From: SM23-73-3 sp964580215
GTDB lineage: Bacteria > Zixibacteria > MSB-5A5 > SM1-73
Assembly (NCBI GenBank): GCA_964580215.1
Contig: CAZOJT010000010.1
Coordinates: 18,092-82,091, forward strand
Direction: 5' to 3'
Length of the DNA stretch: 64,000 bases
The notes beneath the pieces were generated by a model, which saw only the letters and a list, made by a program, of their open reading frames with translations, did not search any database and had not been told where the DNA came from. A program made the position numbers and the translations under genes. How positions within the stretch are numbered: the first letter of the stretch is position 1; the number at the start of each line of letters is the position of its first letter. Below, one piece after another: positions 8,232-16,312 of this stretch.

Positions 8232-8959
8232 ATAGAGTGTCCTCGTTCAAGAACGAAAAAAATTCAAGGTTAAGAGTTTAGAGTTTAGAGTTTAGAGTTT
8301 AGAGTTCAAAGTTCAAAAGTTACATTGACTGCAAATAAAGTAATAGTGGGGGGCACGGTTGGGAGACCCTCGACAAAGGGAAGGGGCTTCCGTGCACTTT
8401 TCGTTAATAGTACCTGACCCATAAATACCGGAGCTATCCTTTTCAACTTTGAAGTTGTAGCGAATTTGCTTGAAGTAATAAGAGAGACTACGGGTTAGGT
8501 ATCAGAATGGTTCGAAGCTCACCATAAATGGGGTTTTATCATGGTGTCAGGTGCGCAGGGCACCTGACCTATGGACTGACAGAACACAAAAAATGGGTGT
8601 TTTAGAACCCCCTAAATCCCCCTTATCAGGGGGACTTTAATTTTTGTTTTTGCTTCCTTGAAAAGAGAGGTAGGAGGGTTATGCAGCAAGTTTTTCTATT
8701 TGATTTCTATTATCTTCATAAATTATCTTGGTGTCAGGTGCGCAGGGCACCAGACCTACGAACTACCTCTCCCCCAAGGGGAGAGGGAAAGACGCATCCA
8801 CTTAAAAAACTTGCTCTTTGGTTATCATTTAAATATCTTAAGTTGTATAAATATTTGAAGATGAAGTCGAAACCAATATGGGTGGTATATTTTAGGACTT
8901 GGATTCAAAATTATTCTTCGAATGCTATTTTGCTTTAGACATCATCCAAAATATTGAAA
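8232..8959. repeat. Intergenic region with heptamer array and paired palindromes
   Basis: Four perfect GAGTTTA heptamers run from 8274 to 8301 and fade into similar units. Two copies of a GTGTCAGGTGCGCAGGGCAC palindrome occur at about 8541 and 8731, and a CCCCCTTATCAGGGGG hairpin at about 8617-8635. A frame starting at 8681 behind AGGAGGG looks inviting but runs through the second palindrome and has no protein character. No gene is called. Confidence 0.5.
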
Positions 8960-11900
8960 ATGAATAAGATCATAACAACACATATTCTGCTTAGCTTTTG
9001 TCTTCTCCTCTCATTTTGCTCCACTCTTGCTGCCGAGGAGACCACCCAGGAGCCCATCCAACTTTTAAACGCTGACTTTTCTGAACTCAGGCTGGAGAAG
9101 GACAACATCATGGTCAATCTGATAGGAAACGTCATCTTTAAACATGGTGACCTGAGTTTAAGAAGCCAGCGAGCGGTGTGGTATCGCACCGCTGGTCAGG
9201 TGGTTTTTATAGACAGCGTGAGGATGGAAGATCCCGATCAGATCCTTACTGCCGATAGGGTCACCTATTACAAAAATTCTCGAAAGGTGGTGGCGGACGA
9301 GAACGTAGTGTTTTTCAGCAAAAAGGAGGATGCAAAGGTAACAGGGGGGCATGGAGAATATGATCGGGTCAAAAAGTTTGTCGTCTTCTCTCAGTCTCCG
9401 TCCCTGATCCTGAAACCTGATAAAGGCGACAGCACAATTACGGTAACAGCTAAGCTTATGGAATATTATATTGATGAAGAGAAAGGTATAGCCAAGGAAA
9501 AAGTGCGCATAACCAAAGCTGATATGACCGCCACCTGTGATGAAGCTACCTGGATAAATCGGGGAGACAAAATAATCCTTAAGGGAGCTCCAGAGGCAGA
9601 GAAACAAAACGATCGTCTCACCGGTGAAAAAATGCAACTGGTCATTCAAGATGACCAAGTGAGAAAAATCGAAGTGGAGGGCAACGCCAAGGCTTCTCAT
9701 CTTGAAATCATCGATTCTCTAAATCAAACTACAAGGGAAAGTTTCTTAGCAGCAAAGAAGATGGTCTTCTTCTTAGAGGATGAAAAATTAAAACAGGTGA
9801 GGGCTTGCGGAAACGCCACCAGCATACATTATCCACAATCCACCAGAGAAGTTGAGGAAAAGTTTACGGTAGATAAAAATGAAGCCTCCGGCGATACCAT
9901 AGATCTATTCTTGTCCGATGAACAACTGAATCGGGTGCTGATCAAAGGCGGAGCCATGGGAACATACATCTTTCCCAGTGAGAAGATGGGCGACAGCTCA
10001 AATGTTGAGGATACCATCTGGTATTCGGCAGAGATGATTGATTATCAGATAGAAAAGAATCTGATTACCTTACAAGGACAGAGTAACCTCAGATATGAAC
10101 AGATCTCGCTTTCGGCAGGAAAGATATTTTACCATACCGAGGAGCAAATTCTGGTGTCGGAGGGGATAAAGGTCAAACGAGGTGAAGAGAAAGTATGGGA
10201 GAACTCTCCGGTGCTTAAAGATGGAAAAGACGAAATAAAGGGGGAGCGAATGAGCTATGATCTGCGCACTAAGAGAGGAAAGGTTAGGTCGGGGGTTACC
10301 AGCATTCAGAGAGGGACGTACAAAGGAAAGTTGTTAAGAAAGATAACCGATGAGGTGCTACTGGCGGATAAAGGCACGTATACCACCTGTGATCTACATG
10401 AGCCCCACTACCACTTTTACGCCCGAAGGATGAAGATCATCGCCAGGGATAAGGTGATCGTTCAGCCGGTGATATTGTATATTGGCCATCTTCCGGTTGT
10501 GGCCATACCCTATTATGTTTTCCCTATAAAGCCGGGAAGACATTCCGGGTTTTTGACCTTTGATCTGGGCAATTTAGAAGCAGGGGAGAGATTCATTCGG
10601 AATTTGGGCTACTACTGGGCGGCTTCGGACTATTGGGATTTGAAGACCGCCTTTGATTACTACGAGGGATCGGGGTGGATAATAAAATCGCAAGCCCGCT
10701 ATGCCAAGCGTTATATTTTAAGTGGGAGCGTGGCTGGGTCATATAATCATCAATCAAGGTGGAATTTGGCCACTTATACCAAATCCCAAAGTGACCGCTG
10801 GGACTTAACCTTCAGTCACCAGCATACTATCTCCCCCACTCTTTCTCTTTCTGCCTCCGGCACCTTCTTAAGCGACAAAGACTACTGGCGTGATCTGAAC
10901 CTGGACCCGGTGGAGAGAAGGAACAGATCTTTGTATTCTCAGGCAAACTTGAGCAAAAGGTGGAACACTGCCAGCGTCACTTTAGCTCTGGATCATAGAT
11001 GGAATTTGGACACCGACGATCGCACTCTCAACCTTCCTGTTATCAGATTCGCCCGCCCGTCCCTGCCCCTTTTCTCTCCAAAGGAGAAAGAAGATGGAGA
11101 AATCGGTCGAAGATGGTATAATTCGATTTACTACTCCTTCTCCTCCAATTTTGTCAATTATGAGTACCGGCGCAAAAAGGAGGGATATTTTGATCGGAAA
11201 AAATTTGCCGTCTCCGACAACCACGTTTCCCTTTCTGCTCCTCAAAAGCTTTTCGGCTGGTTGGTTTTAAATCCGGGCTTTCGCTACCAGGAGACCTGGT
11301 ACTGGGTTTTCAAGACCAACCTTTCCCAAAGTTACCTCATTCCTGGAAACACTTCCGCCCGACGGGGCACTTATTCTGCCAATGTCTCTGCCAATACCGT
11401 TCTTTACGGAACTTTCCATCCCAGGATAGGAAAGCTTTCGGGAATAAGGCACGTGATGACGCCGAGAGTGAACTTTGCCTGGCAGCCTGAATTTACCCGC
11501 AAGAAGGAATACCTCTCCTATACTGGAAGGGGAGGCTCTGGAGCAAAACAAAAGTCTATGAGTTTCGGGCTAAGCAATCTGGTTCAGATCAAGACAAAAT
11601 CCACAATAGAGGGAGAAGAGGTGGAGAAAAAGTTAGATCTTTTTAATTTGAATTTCTCCTCTGGATATAACTTCTTAGCCAAGGAACATAAGCTGTCCAA
11701 TCTTTCCACAGTCCTGCGCTCGCATGCAGTTAGGAATGTGGATTTAGCTTTTTCCGTGATCCACGATTTCTATGATGAATCCGGCGAGGAGCTGAATTTA
11801 CTATCACCACGCTGGTTATCTTTCAGCCTGGATACCCGCATAAATCTTCGGGGAAGCTGGGAGGAATCAGGTGTGGGTAGAAAAGAAGAAAATGAAGAGA

Positions 11901-12289
11901 AAACACTTGGTGAGATGGAAACATCCGAGAGCAGCAACTCTGAAGCAGAGGGTTTTTTGGAGAGAGTAACTCAATCTTGGAGTATAAACATCAGCCATAG
12001 GTACAGTCAAACCAGAGGAGGGGGCAAAACGCACTGGGCCAGCGCCTCTTTGCGTCTGCCCCTGACCCGAAAGTGGCTTCTGAATTACCAAAATCGATAT
12101 GATTTTGTAGAAAACAAGATCACCGAGCAAACTTTTGAGTTTTATCGGGACATGCATTGTTGGGAGGGAAGATTTACTTGGATCGCCACCGGATATCGGA
12201 AAGGTTACTATTTCCGCATCAACATCAAAGCACTTCCCGAAGTTAAAATTGAAAAAAGTCGGGGTGGGCTGAGAGAGGTATTCTTTTAG
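8960..12289 (+). CDS. lptD: LptD/OstA-family outer-membrane LPS assembly protein
   Basis: About 1,109 residues. A signal peptide (hydrophobic run ending CSTLAAEE) is followed by several OstA/LptA-like beta-jellyroll repeats over roughly 40-450, recognisable by recurring patterns such as ADRVTYYKNSRKVVADENVVF and GNVIF. The LptD junction region (PVILYIGHLPVVAIPYYVFPIK) comes next, then a long C-terminal beta-barrel rich in alternating aromatic residues. LptD inserts lipopolysaccharide into the outer leaflet. It is longer than the E. coli protein because of extra OstA repeats. The start is probably ATG 8960; an in-frame TTG lies at 8954. No strong ribosome site is seen. The protein shows that the cell has an outer membrane. 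Confidence 0.85.
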   Translation: MNKIITTHILLSFCLLLSFCSTLAAEETTQEPIQLLNADFSELRLEKDNIMVNLIGNVIFKHGDLSLRSQRAVWYRTAGQVVFIDSVRMEDPDQILTADRVTYYKNSRKVVADENVVFFSKKEDAKVTGGHGEYDRVKKFVVFSQSPSLILKPDKGDSTITVTAKLMEYYIDEEKGIAKEKVRITKADMTATCDEATWINRGDKIILKGAPEAEKQNDRLTGEKMQLVIQDDQVRKIEVEGNAKASHLEIIDSLNQTTRESFLAAKKMVFFLEDEKLKQVRACGNATSIHYPQSTREVEEKFTVDKNEASGDTIDLFLSDEQLNRVLIKGGAMGTYIFPSEKMGDSSNVEDTIWYSAEMIDYQIEKNLITLQGQSNLRYEQISLSAGKIFYHTEEQILVSEGIKVKRGEEKVWENSPVLKDGKDEIKGERMSYDLRTKRGKVRSGVTSIQRGTYKGKLLRKITDEVLLADKGTYTTCDLHEPHYHFYARRMKIIARDKVIVQPVILYIGHLPVVAIPYYVFPIKPGRHSGFLTFDLGNLEAGERFIRNLGYYWAASDYWDLKTAFDYYEGSGWIIKSQARYAKRYILSGSVAGSYNHQSRWNLATYTKSQSDRWDLTFSHQHTISPTLSLSASGTFLSDKDYWRDLNLDPVERRNRSLYSQANLSKRWNTASVTLALDHRWNLDTDDRTLNLPVIRFARPSLPLFSPKEKEDGEIGRRWYNSIYYSFSSNFVNYEYRRKKEGYFDRKKFAVSDNHVSLSAPQKLFGWLVLNPGFRYQETWYWVFKTNLSQSYLIPGNTSARRGTYSANVSANTVLYGTFHPRIGKLSGIRHVMTPRVNFAWQPEFTRKKEYLSYTGRGGSGAKQKSMSFGLSNLVQIKTKSTIEGEEVEKKLDLFNLNFSSGYNFLAKEHKLSNLSTVLRSHAVRNVDLAFSVIHDFYDESGEELNLLSPRWLSFSLDTRINLRGSWEESGVGRKEENEEKTLGEMETSESSNSEAEGFLERVTQSWSINISHRYSQTRGGGKTHWASASLRLPLTRKWLLNYQNRYDFVENKITEQTFEFYRDMHCWEGRFTWIATGYRKGYYFRINIKALPEVKIEKSRGGLREVFF

Positions 12290-12338
12290 AGTTATTCAAA
12301 AGAGATTTTCGCAGACAAAAAGATTGGCGAAAGTAAAT

Positions 12339-12453
12339 GTTGAAAAAGCTGTATGTTGAAAGCGGGATAAATTCCCGCCTCTATGGGAGACAATTACTTA
12401 TCATTCATAGGGCAGGGCATTTAGCTCTGCCGAAAGGGTTTTTCAACAGCCCC
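12339..12453. repeat. Composite hairpin element, copy 1
   Basis: This runs from GTTGAAAAAGC to GTTTTTCAACAGC and includes hairpins around gcgggataaattcccgc, cctctatggga...tcattcataggg and GGCAGGGC...GCTCTGCC (12411-12431). A second copy at about 36715-36815 keeps the flanks but carries a CCCGCCTTTGGCGGG hairpin in place of the last one. It lies in the 328-bp gap downstream of lptD. Confidence 0.6.
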
Positions 12454-12521
12454 TGAAGGTTTGCACTCCATTTATCTGCAGAGATCAAGAATCACTTTTC
12501 CGACAACCGTTAAGATATATG

Positions 12522-12550
12522 TTGACAACTTTCTTATTGATAGTTACTAT
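12522..12550 (+). promoter_or_regulatory. Putative promoter for galT
   Basis: TTGACA at 12522-12527 is followed 17 bases later by TACTAT (12545-12550); a perfect TATAAT overlaps at 12548-12553 with a 20-base spacer. The start codon of the next gene is about 65 bases downstream. Confidence 0.45.
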
Positions 12551-12617
12551 AATCTCGAAACTTTTACTGACACATTGAACCTTTGAACTTTTGAACCATT
12601 AAACCGGAATTTTAAAA

Positions 12618-13643
12618 ATGCCTACCTTAAGAAGAGACCCTATCACAGGGAGATGGGTAATCAATCCGGACAGGATGGACAATCATCCTTCCAGTTTAAT
12701 TGAGATGGAGAAGTTGATCCAGAAAGGTATTTGTCCTTTTTGCGAGGGGAATGAAAAATATACCCCTCCGGAGATTTTTGCCTTAAGAGCCAAAGGATCT
12801 GAAAAGGATGCACCGGGTTGGGGGGTGAGGGTGGTGCCCAACGTCTCTCCGGCTTTGAGAGTGGAGTTGGATCTGGACAGAAGGGCAGAGCGAATGTATG
12901 ATTTGATGAATGCGGTGGGAGCGCACGAGGTAATCATTGAGACGCCCAAGCATATACCCAATTTAGCTGATCTGGAAGCTCCGCAAATCAAAAAAGTTAT
13001 CGAAACCTACAAACAGAGGATTTTAGATCTAAAAAAAGACAAAAGGCTAAGATCGATATTCATCTTTAAAAACTACGGAGAAAGGGCCGGTTCCTCCCCT
13101 ATAAAACATGCTCATTCTCAACTTATCGCTGTTTCCGTTACCCCCAAGAACTTGAAGGAGGAGTTAAAAGGGGCAAAGGAATATTACGATTACAAAGAAA
13201 GATGTGTGTTTTGCGACATGATCAAACAGGAGCTTTCCACCAAGAAAAGAGTGATTCTTTCCAATCCTGATTTTCTTGCCATCGCTCCTTTTGCCTCGCG
13301 CTTCACTCACGAGGTTTGGATTTTGCCCAGAAAACATTCCGTCGATTTTGAAAACTTAAGTGATGGAGAATGCCAAAGTCTGGCTTCCTTGCTTAAAGAG
13401 ATCCTGCTCAGATTAAAAATCCTTTTGAACGATCCACCCTATAACTTCATCCTTCATTCCGGTCCTAACCGAACCAAAAGGAGAGGAGGAGCCTGGAAGA
13501 CTCTAAACGAAGATTATCACTGGCACATAGAAATTATGCCTCGCTACGTTCGGATAGATGGATTCGAATGGGGAACCGGACTTTACATCAATGCCACCAC
13601 CCCGGAGCAGGCGGCGGAGAGCTTAAGAAGGGTGAAGATATAA
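12618..13643 (+). CDS. galT: Galactose-1-phosphate uridylyltransferase
   Basis: This 341-residue protein of the histidine-triad superfamily has zinc-site cysteines in CPFC (about residues 38-41). The active-site H-x-H-x-Q appears as HAHSQ at about 168-172, where the second histidine carries the uridylyl group. The second half has RCVFCDM, HEVWILPR and the zinc-binding HWHIEIMPR. GalT exchanges UMP between UDP-glucose and galactose-1-phosphate in the Leloir pathway. No other galactose gene is adjacent, so in this lineage it may serve cell-envelope sugar nucleotide supply (inference). The gene appears monocistronic. Confidence 0.9.
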   Translation: MPTLRRDPITGRWVINPDRMDNHPSSLIEMEKLIQKGICPFCEGNEKYTPPEIFALRAKGSEKDAPGWGVRVVPNVSPALRVELDLDRRAERMYDLMNAVGAHEVIIETPKHIPNLADLEAPQIKKVIETYKQRILDLKKDKRLRSIFIFKNYGERAGSSPIKHAHSQLIAVSVTPKNLKEELKGAKEYYDYKERCVFCDMIKQELSTKKRVILSNPDFLAIAPFASRFTHEVWILPRKHSVDFENLSDGECQSLASLLKEILLRLKILLNDPPYNFILHSGPNRTKRRGGAWKTLNEDYHWHIEIMPRYVRIDGFEWGTGLYINATTPEQAAESLRRVKI

Positions 13644-13985
13644 GGAACTTCTCCGCCTTAGTGATTAAACTTCTTAATGAGAAAAATATCTTTTAGGATT
13701 TAATGAAGCGGACATTTTGATAACCTCACCACCTATCCCCCTCTCCATTTTATGTTGAAAATCCCGCCAGAGGCGGGGGAGAGGGGGAACAAAAGGGGGA
13801 GAGGTAAAAAAGTTCACTCAGGAAAAGACCCAAATATAAGAACCGTTGAAAAAACTATATCTCAAGCCAAATAATTTTTCGCCTATATGCAGGAGAATAG
13901 CTTAGCAACATTTAACATTTTTTCGAATCAGTCTTTTGGTTTACTCTGGACTCATTTTAACCAAAAAATGTAATGCGTAAAAGCA
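13644..13985. repeat. Intergenic region holding a filled host hairpin
   Basis: The main content is the host hairpin CCCCCTCTCC/GGAGAGGGGG at 13737-13787, interrupted by the 24-bp micro-element listed separately. The rest is AT-rich and includes a GTTGAAAAAACT stretch at about 13845. I see no gene and no clear promoter before ruvX. Confidence 0.5.
13754..13777 (+). repeat. 24-bp palindromic micro-element (filled site)
   Basis: Head GTTGAAAAT, then CCCGCC-AGA-GGCGGG. It splits CCCCCTCTCC-ATTTTAT from GGAGAGGGGG. At 49006-49032 the same 27 bases (arms and loop) occur uninterrupted, so the insertion can be read to the base. Confidence 0.7.
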
Positions 13986-14429
13986 ATGGCAAGAATTCTG
14001 GCAATTGATTTCGGCGAAAGAAGAATCGGGCTGGCTATCTCCGATCCTTTGGGAATTACCGCTCAGGGGCTTCCTACCATCGATACTAAGAAAACCAAAG
14101 ACATATTCTCTTATATTCAGAATGTAATCAAGGAGAAAAAAGTGATGAAGGTGGTGGTGGGAATGCCACGGAATATGAATGGGAGCATCGGTTTCAAAGG
14201 GGAGGAGGTAAAAAAGTTCATCGGAAAGTTAACCCAGAGAACTGGTGTGGAGGTGATAGACTGGGATGAGAGATTAACCTCGGTTCAGTCTTTGAGAAGC
14301 ATGAGAGAGATGGGTACCAAACAGAAGAAAAAGGAGACGGTGGATCGAATCTCCGCTACCTTGATCCTGCAAAGCTATCTGGATAGCTTAAGCAAAAAAG
14401 ACAAAGAATCTTTGAGCGATGAAATCTGA
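13986..14429 (+). CDS. ruvX: Putative pre-16S rRNA nuclease / Holliday junction resolvase-like YqgF
   Basis: The 147-residue protein of the YqgF/RuvX family has an RNase H fold. It opens with ARILAIDFGERRIGLA, whose aspartate is a metal ligand, and has VVGMPRNMNGS in the middle. Late in the chain come DERLTSVQS and a final DRISATLILQSYLD carrying the last acidic ligand. The family matures the 5' end of 16S rRNA in E. coli. Its end overlaps mltG by 11 bases, the usual ruvX-mltG pairing in many bacteria. Confidence 0.9.
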   Translation: MARILAIDFGERRIGLAISDPLGITAQGLPTIDTKKTKDIFSYIQNVIKEKKVMKVVVGMPRNMNGSIGFKGEEVKKFIGKLTQRTGVEVIDWDERLTSVQSLRSMREMGTKQKKKETVDRISATLILQSYLDSLSKKDKESLSDEI

Positions 14430-15549
14430 ATATAAATACATAACCATAAAAGACTGGATCGCCTTTTTCTTATCCACTCTTTTGATATTTCTTTCCTCTG
14501 TGCTTCTGGTTATCTCCGGGCTGATCTTTACCTTCTTCCGCTTAGTCAGGAAACAACCTCTTTTGGTTTTTGTTTCAGTCTTTGGTTTGATCCTTTTGTT
14601 CCTTGTGATTAAGTGGATGGTTATTCCCATCTCCTGGCAGGCAGAAGGTGACTCTCTGTGTGTTATAATAAAACCAGGTGACGGCATGACCCGGATCGTT
14701 GGCAGATTGAAGGAGGCAAATCTGATAAAAGATGGAACCGGACTTTTAGTCCTGGCTAAGTTTTTGGGGAAAGATCGGCACATTCAGGCGGGAAGATACG
14801 ATTTTAAAAAAGGGATAAGTTTGTATTCTGTTTTCAACAAATTGGTCAAAGGAGATGTAACTTTAGAAGAGGTGACCATTCCGGAGGGATTGACTATAAA
14901 ACAGATCGCCGGGATTTTAAAAAGAGAAATTGAAATCGACTCTTCAGAGTTTGTGAGAGTGACAACAGACAGCCAGTTTGCAAAAAGCATGGGGATTCCC
15001 GCCTCCAACCTGGAAGGTTATCTATTTCCTGACACTTACAAGCTTTCCTGGGGGTTCCCTCCTGAGAAAGTAGCCCGGATTTTGGTGGAACAGTTTAAGA
15101 AAACTTTCACCGATAGTTTTGTGAGACGTGCAGAGGGGATCAATTTCTCTTTAGCGGAGGTGGTGACCTTAGCTTCCATGATTGAAGCTGAAGCGAAAGA
15201 TGGGGAAGAAAGGGAGATGATCTCAGCGGTATACCATAATCGCTTGAAACGGGGCATGCTTCTACAATGTGATCCCACGGTGATCTATGGGTTGCCTGAG
15301 CTTGACCGGCCTCTTTTGCTCAAGGATTTAGAAGTAGACTCACCTTACAATACTTATAAATACTCCGGCCTTCCGCCGGGACCGATCTGCAACCCGGGCA
15401 AGGCTTCCCTTCTTGCCGCACTCTATCCCGCGGATGTGGACTTTCTGTATTTTGTGGCAAAGGGAGACGGAACTCATGTCTTTTCCACCACTTTGCGGGA
15501 ACACAACAACGCGAAAATCAAAATAAAACGAGCCGGAAGGAACAGGTAA
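14419..15549 (+). CDS. mltG: Endolytic murein transglycosylase
   Basis: The 376-residue protein has two hydrophobic segments in its first 75 residues (about 13-35 and 48-70), a membrane anchor. A small LysM-like region carries the VTIPEGLTIKQIA motif, and the YceG catalytic domain follows. The catalytic glutamate lies in SMIEAEAKDG, followed by AVYHNRLKRGM, DSPYNTYKYSGLPPGPICNP and the terminal THVFSTTLREHN. MltG cuts nascent peptidoglycan strands and helps set glycan length. It is translationally coupled to ruvX. Confidence 0.93.
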   Translation: MKSEYKYITIKDWIAFFLSTLLIFLSSVLLVISGLIFTFFRLVRKQPLLVFVSVFGLILLFLVIKWMVIPISWQAEGDSLCVIIKPGDGMTRIVGRLKEANLIKDGTGLLVLAKFLGKDRHIQAGRYDFKKGISLYSVFNKLVKGDVTLEEVTIPEGLTIKQIAGILKREIEIDSSEFVRVTTDSQFAKSMGIPASNLEGYLFPDTYKLSWGFPPEKVARILVEQFKKTFTDSFVRRAEGINFSLAEVVTLASMIEAEAKDGEEREMISAVYHNRLKRGMLLQCDPTVIYGLPELDRPLLLKDLEVDSPYNTYKYSGLPPGPICNPGKASLLAALYPADVDFLYFVAKGDGTHVFSTTLREHNNAKIKIKRAGRNR

Positions 15550-15578
15550 TTCTATTTTGCTTTTTTACTTTATATTGC

Positions 15579-15606
15579 TTGACATTCAGAACGTATAAGA
15601 TATATT
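15579..15606 (+). promoter_or_regulatory. Putative promoter before the first broken tRNA copy
   Basis: TTGACA at 15579-15584 and TATATT at 15601-15606 are 16 bases apart, ending ten bases before the 5' end of the first tRNA-like copy at 15617. The flank ACGTATA...AAAAAAGAT resembles the one preceding the intact tRNA. Confidence 0.45.
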
Positions 15607-15616
15607 GAAAAAAGAT

Positions 15617-15661
15617 CGCGGGGTGGAGCAGGCTGGTAGCTCGCCCCGCCAAAGGCGGGGA
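15617..15661 (+). pseudogene. Broken initiator tRNA copy A (anticodon arm replaced)
   Basis: The first 27 bases equal the intact tRNA at 15981, covering the acceptor strand and D-arm. The next 17 bases are CCCCGCCAAAGGCGGGG, exactly the length of the 17-base anticodon arm they replace. The copy then runs into the 100-N scaffold gap, so its 3' half cannot be seen. Confidence 0.7.
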
Positions 15662-15761
15662 NNNNNNNNNNNNNNNNNNNNNNNNNNNNNNNNNNNNNNN
15701 NNNNNNNNNNNNNNNNNNNNNNNNNNNNNNNNNNNNNNNNNNNNNNNNNNNNNNNNNNNNN
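15662..15761. other. Scaffold gap (100 N)
   Basis: Exactly 100 N, the usual placeholder for a gap of unknown size. It falls inside an array of near-identical tRNA-like copies, where assemblers commonly break. The true number of copies is therefore unknown. Confidence 0.95.
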
Positions 15762-15789
15762 TAGACGTATAGAGGATAAGAAAAAAGAT

Positions 15790-15860
15790 CGCGGGGTGGA
15801 GCAGGCTGGTAGCTCGCCCCGCCAAAGGCGGGGAGGTCGTTGGTTTAAATTCAACTTGTT
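15790..15860 (+). pseudogene. Broken initiator tRNA copy B (anticodon arm replaced, different 3' half)
   Basis: The 55 bases 15762-15816 (28-base leader plus tRNA 5' half) repeat exactly at 15953-16007. Here the anticodon arm is again CCCCGCCAAAGGCGGGG (15817-15833), followed by AGGTC and a different T-arm, GTTGG-TTTAAAT-TCAAC. The 3' acceptor strand does not pair with CGCGGGG, so it cannot fold as a full tRNA. Confidence 0.7.
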
Positions 15861-15980
15861 TTCATCACAACTGCGGAGGGACATTACTGGAGAGAAAGTA
15901 AAGGGAAATAGCAGTTTAATTTGCTATTTTTATCTTATACTGCATAGTAATGTAGACGTATAGAGGATAAGAAAAAAGAT

Positions 15981-16054
<74 letters not shown>

Positions 16055-16094
16055 TTTTTTATTCCAACAAAAGAGCTTGCAAGATATTTCATTT

Positions 16095-16157
16095 TGGCTG
16101 GTGGCTCGTCCCCCGCCTATGGCGGGAAGGTCGCAGGTTCAAATCCTGCCCCCGCTA
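16095..16157 (+). pseudogene. Broken initiator tRNA copy C (3' half kept)
   Basis: Starting with GGCTGGTGGCTCG, this copy has a CCCGCC-TAT-GGCGGG palindrome (16112-16126) where the anticodon arm should be. It then matches the intact tRNA exactly from AGGTCGCAGG through CCCCCGCTATTTTTT. The 5' acceptor strand is missing. Confidence 0.7.
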
Positions 16158-16312
16158 TTTTTTGTGCGCTTTCCCACGACATTCCAAACATTTAGTATTT
16201 TGGGATATACCCACCAAAACCCAGGACGAACTATGTAAAATCAGTTATCCTTAGCACAAATTGGTCATAGTTAGTGTGAGGCACTCAGAAAAGGTGGATT
16301 TTACTCCTAAAA

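Noticed and set aside
8681..8938. 85-codon plus-strand frame behind a good AGGAGGG site
   Set aside because: It runs through a dispersed palindrome and GC hairpin and has no protein-like composition; treated as repeat DNA.
15762..15860. A second functional tRNA at copy B
   Set aside because: The acceptor strands do not pair and the anticodon loop is an AAA triloop inside a CCCCGCC stem, so it cannot be a normal tRNA.
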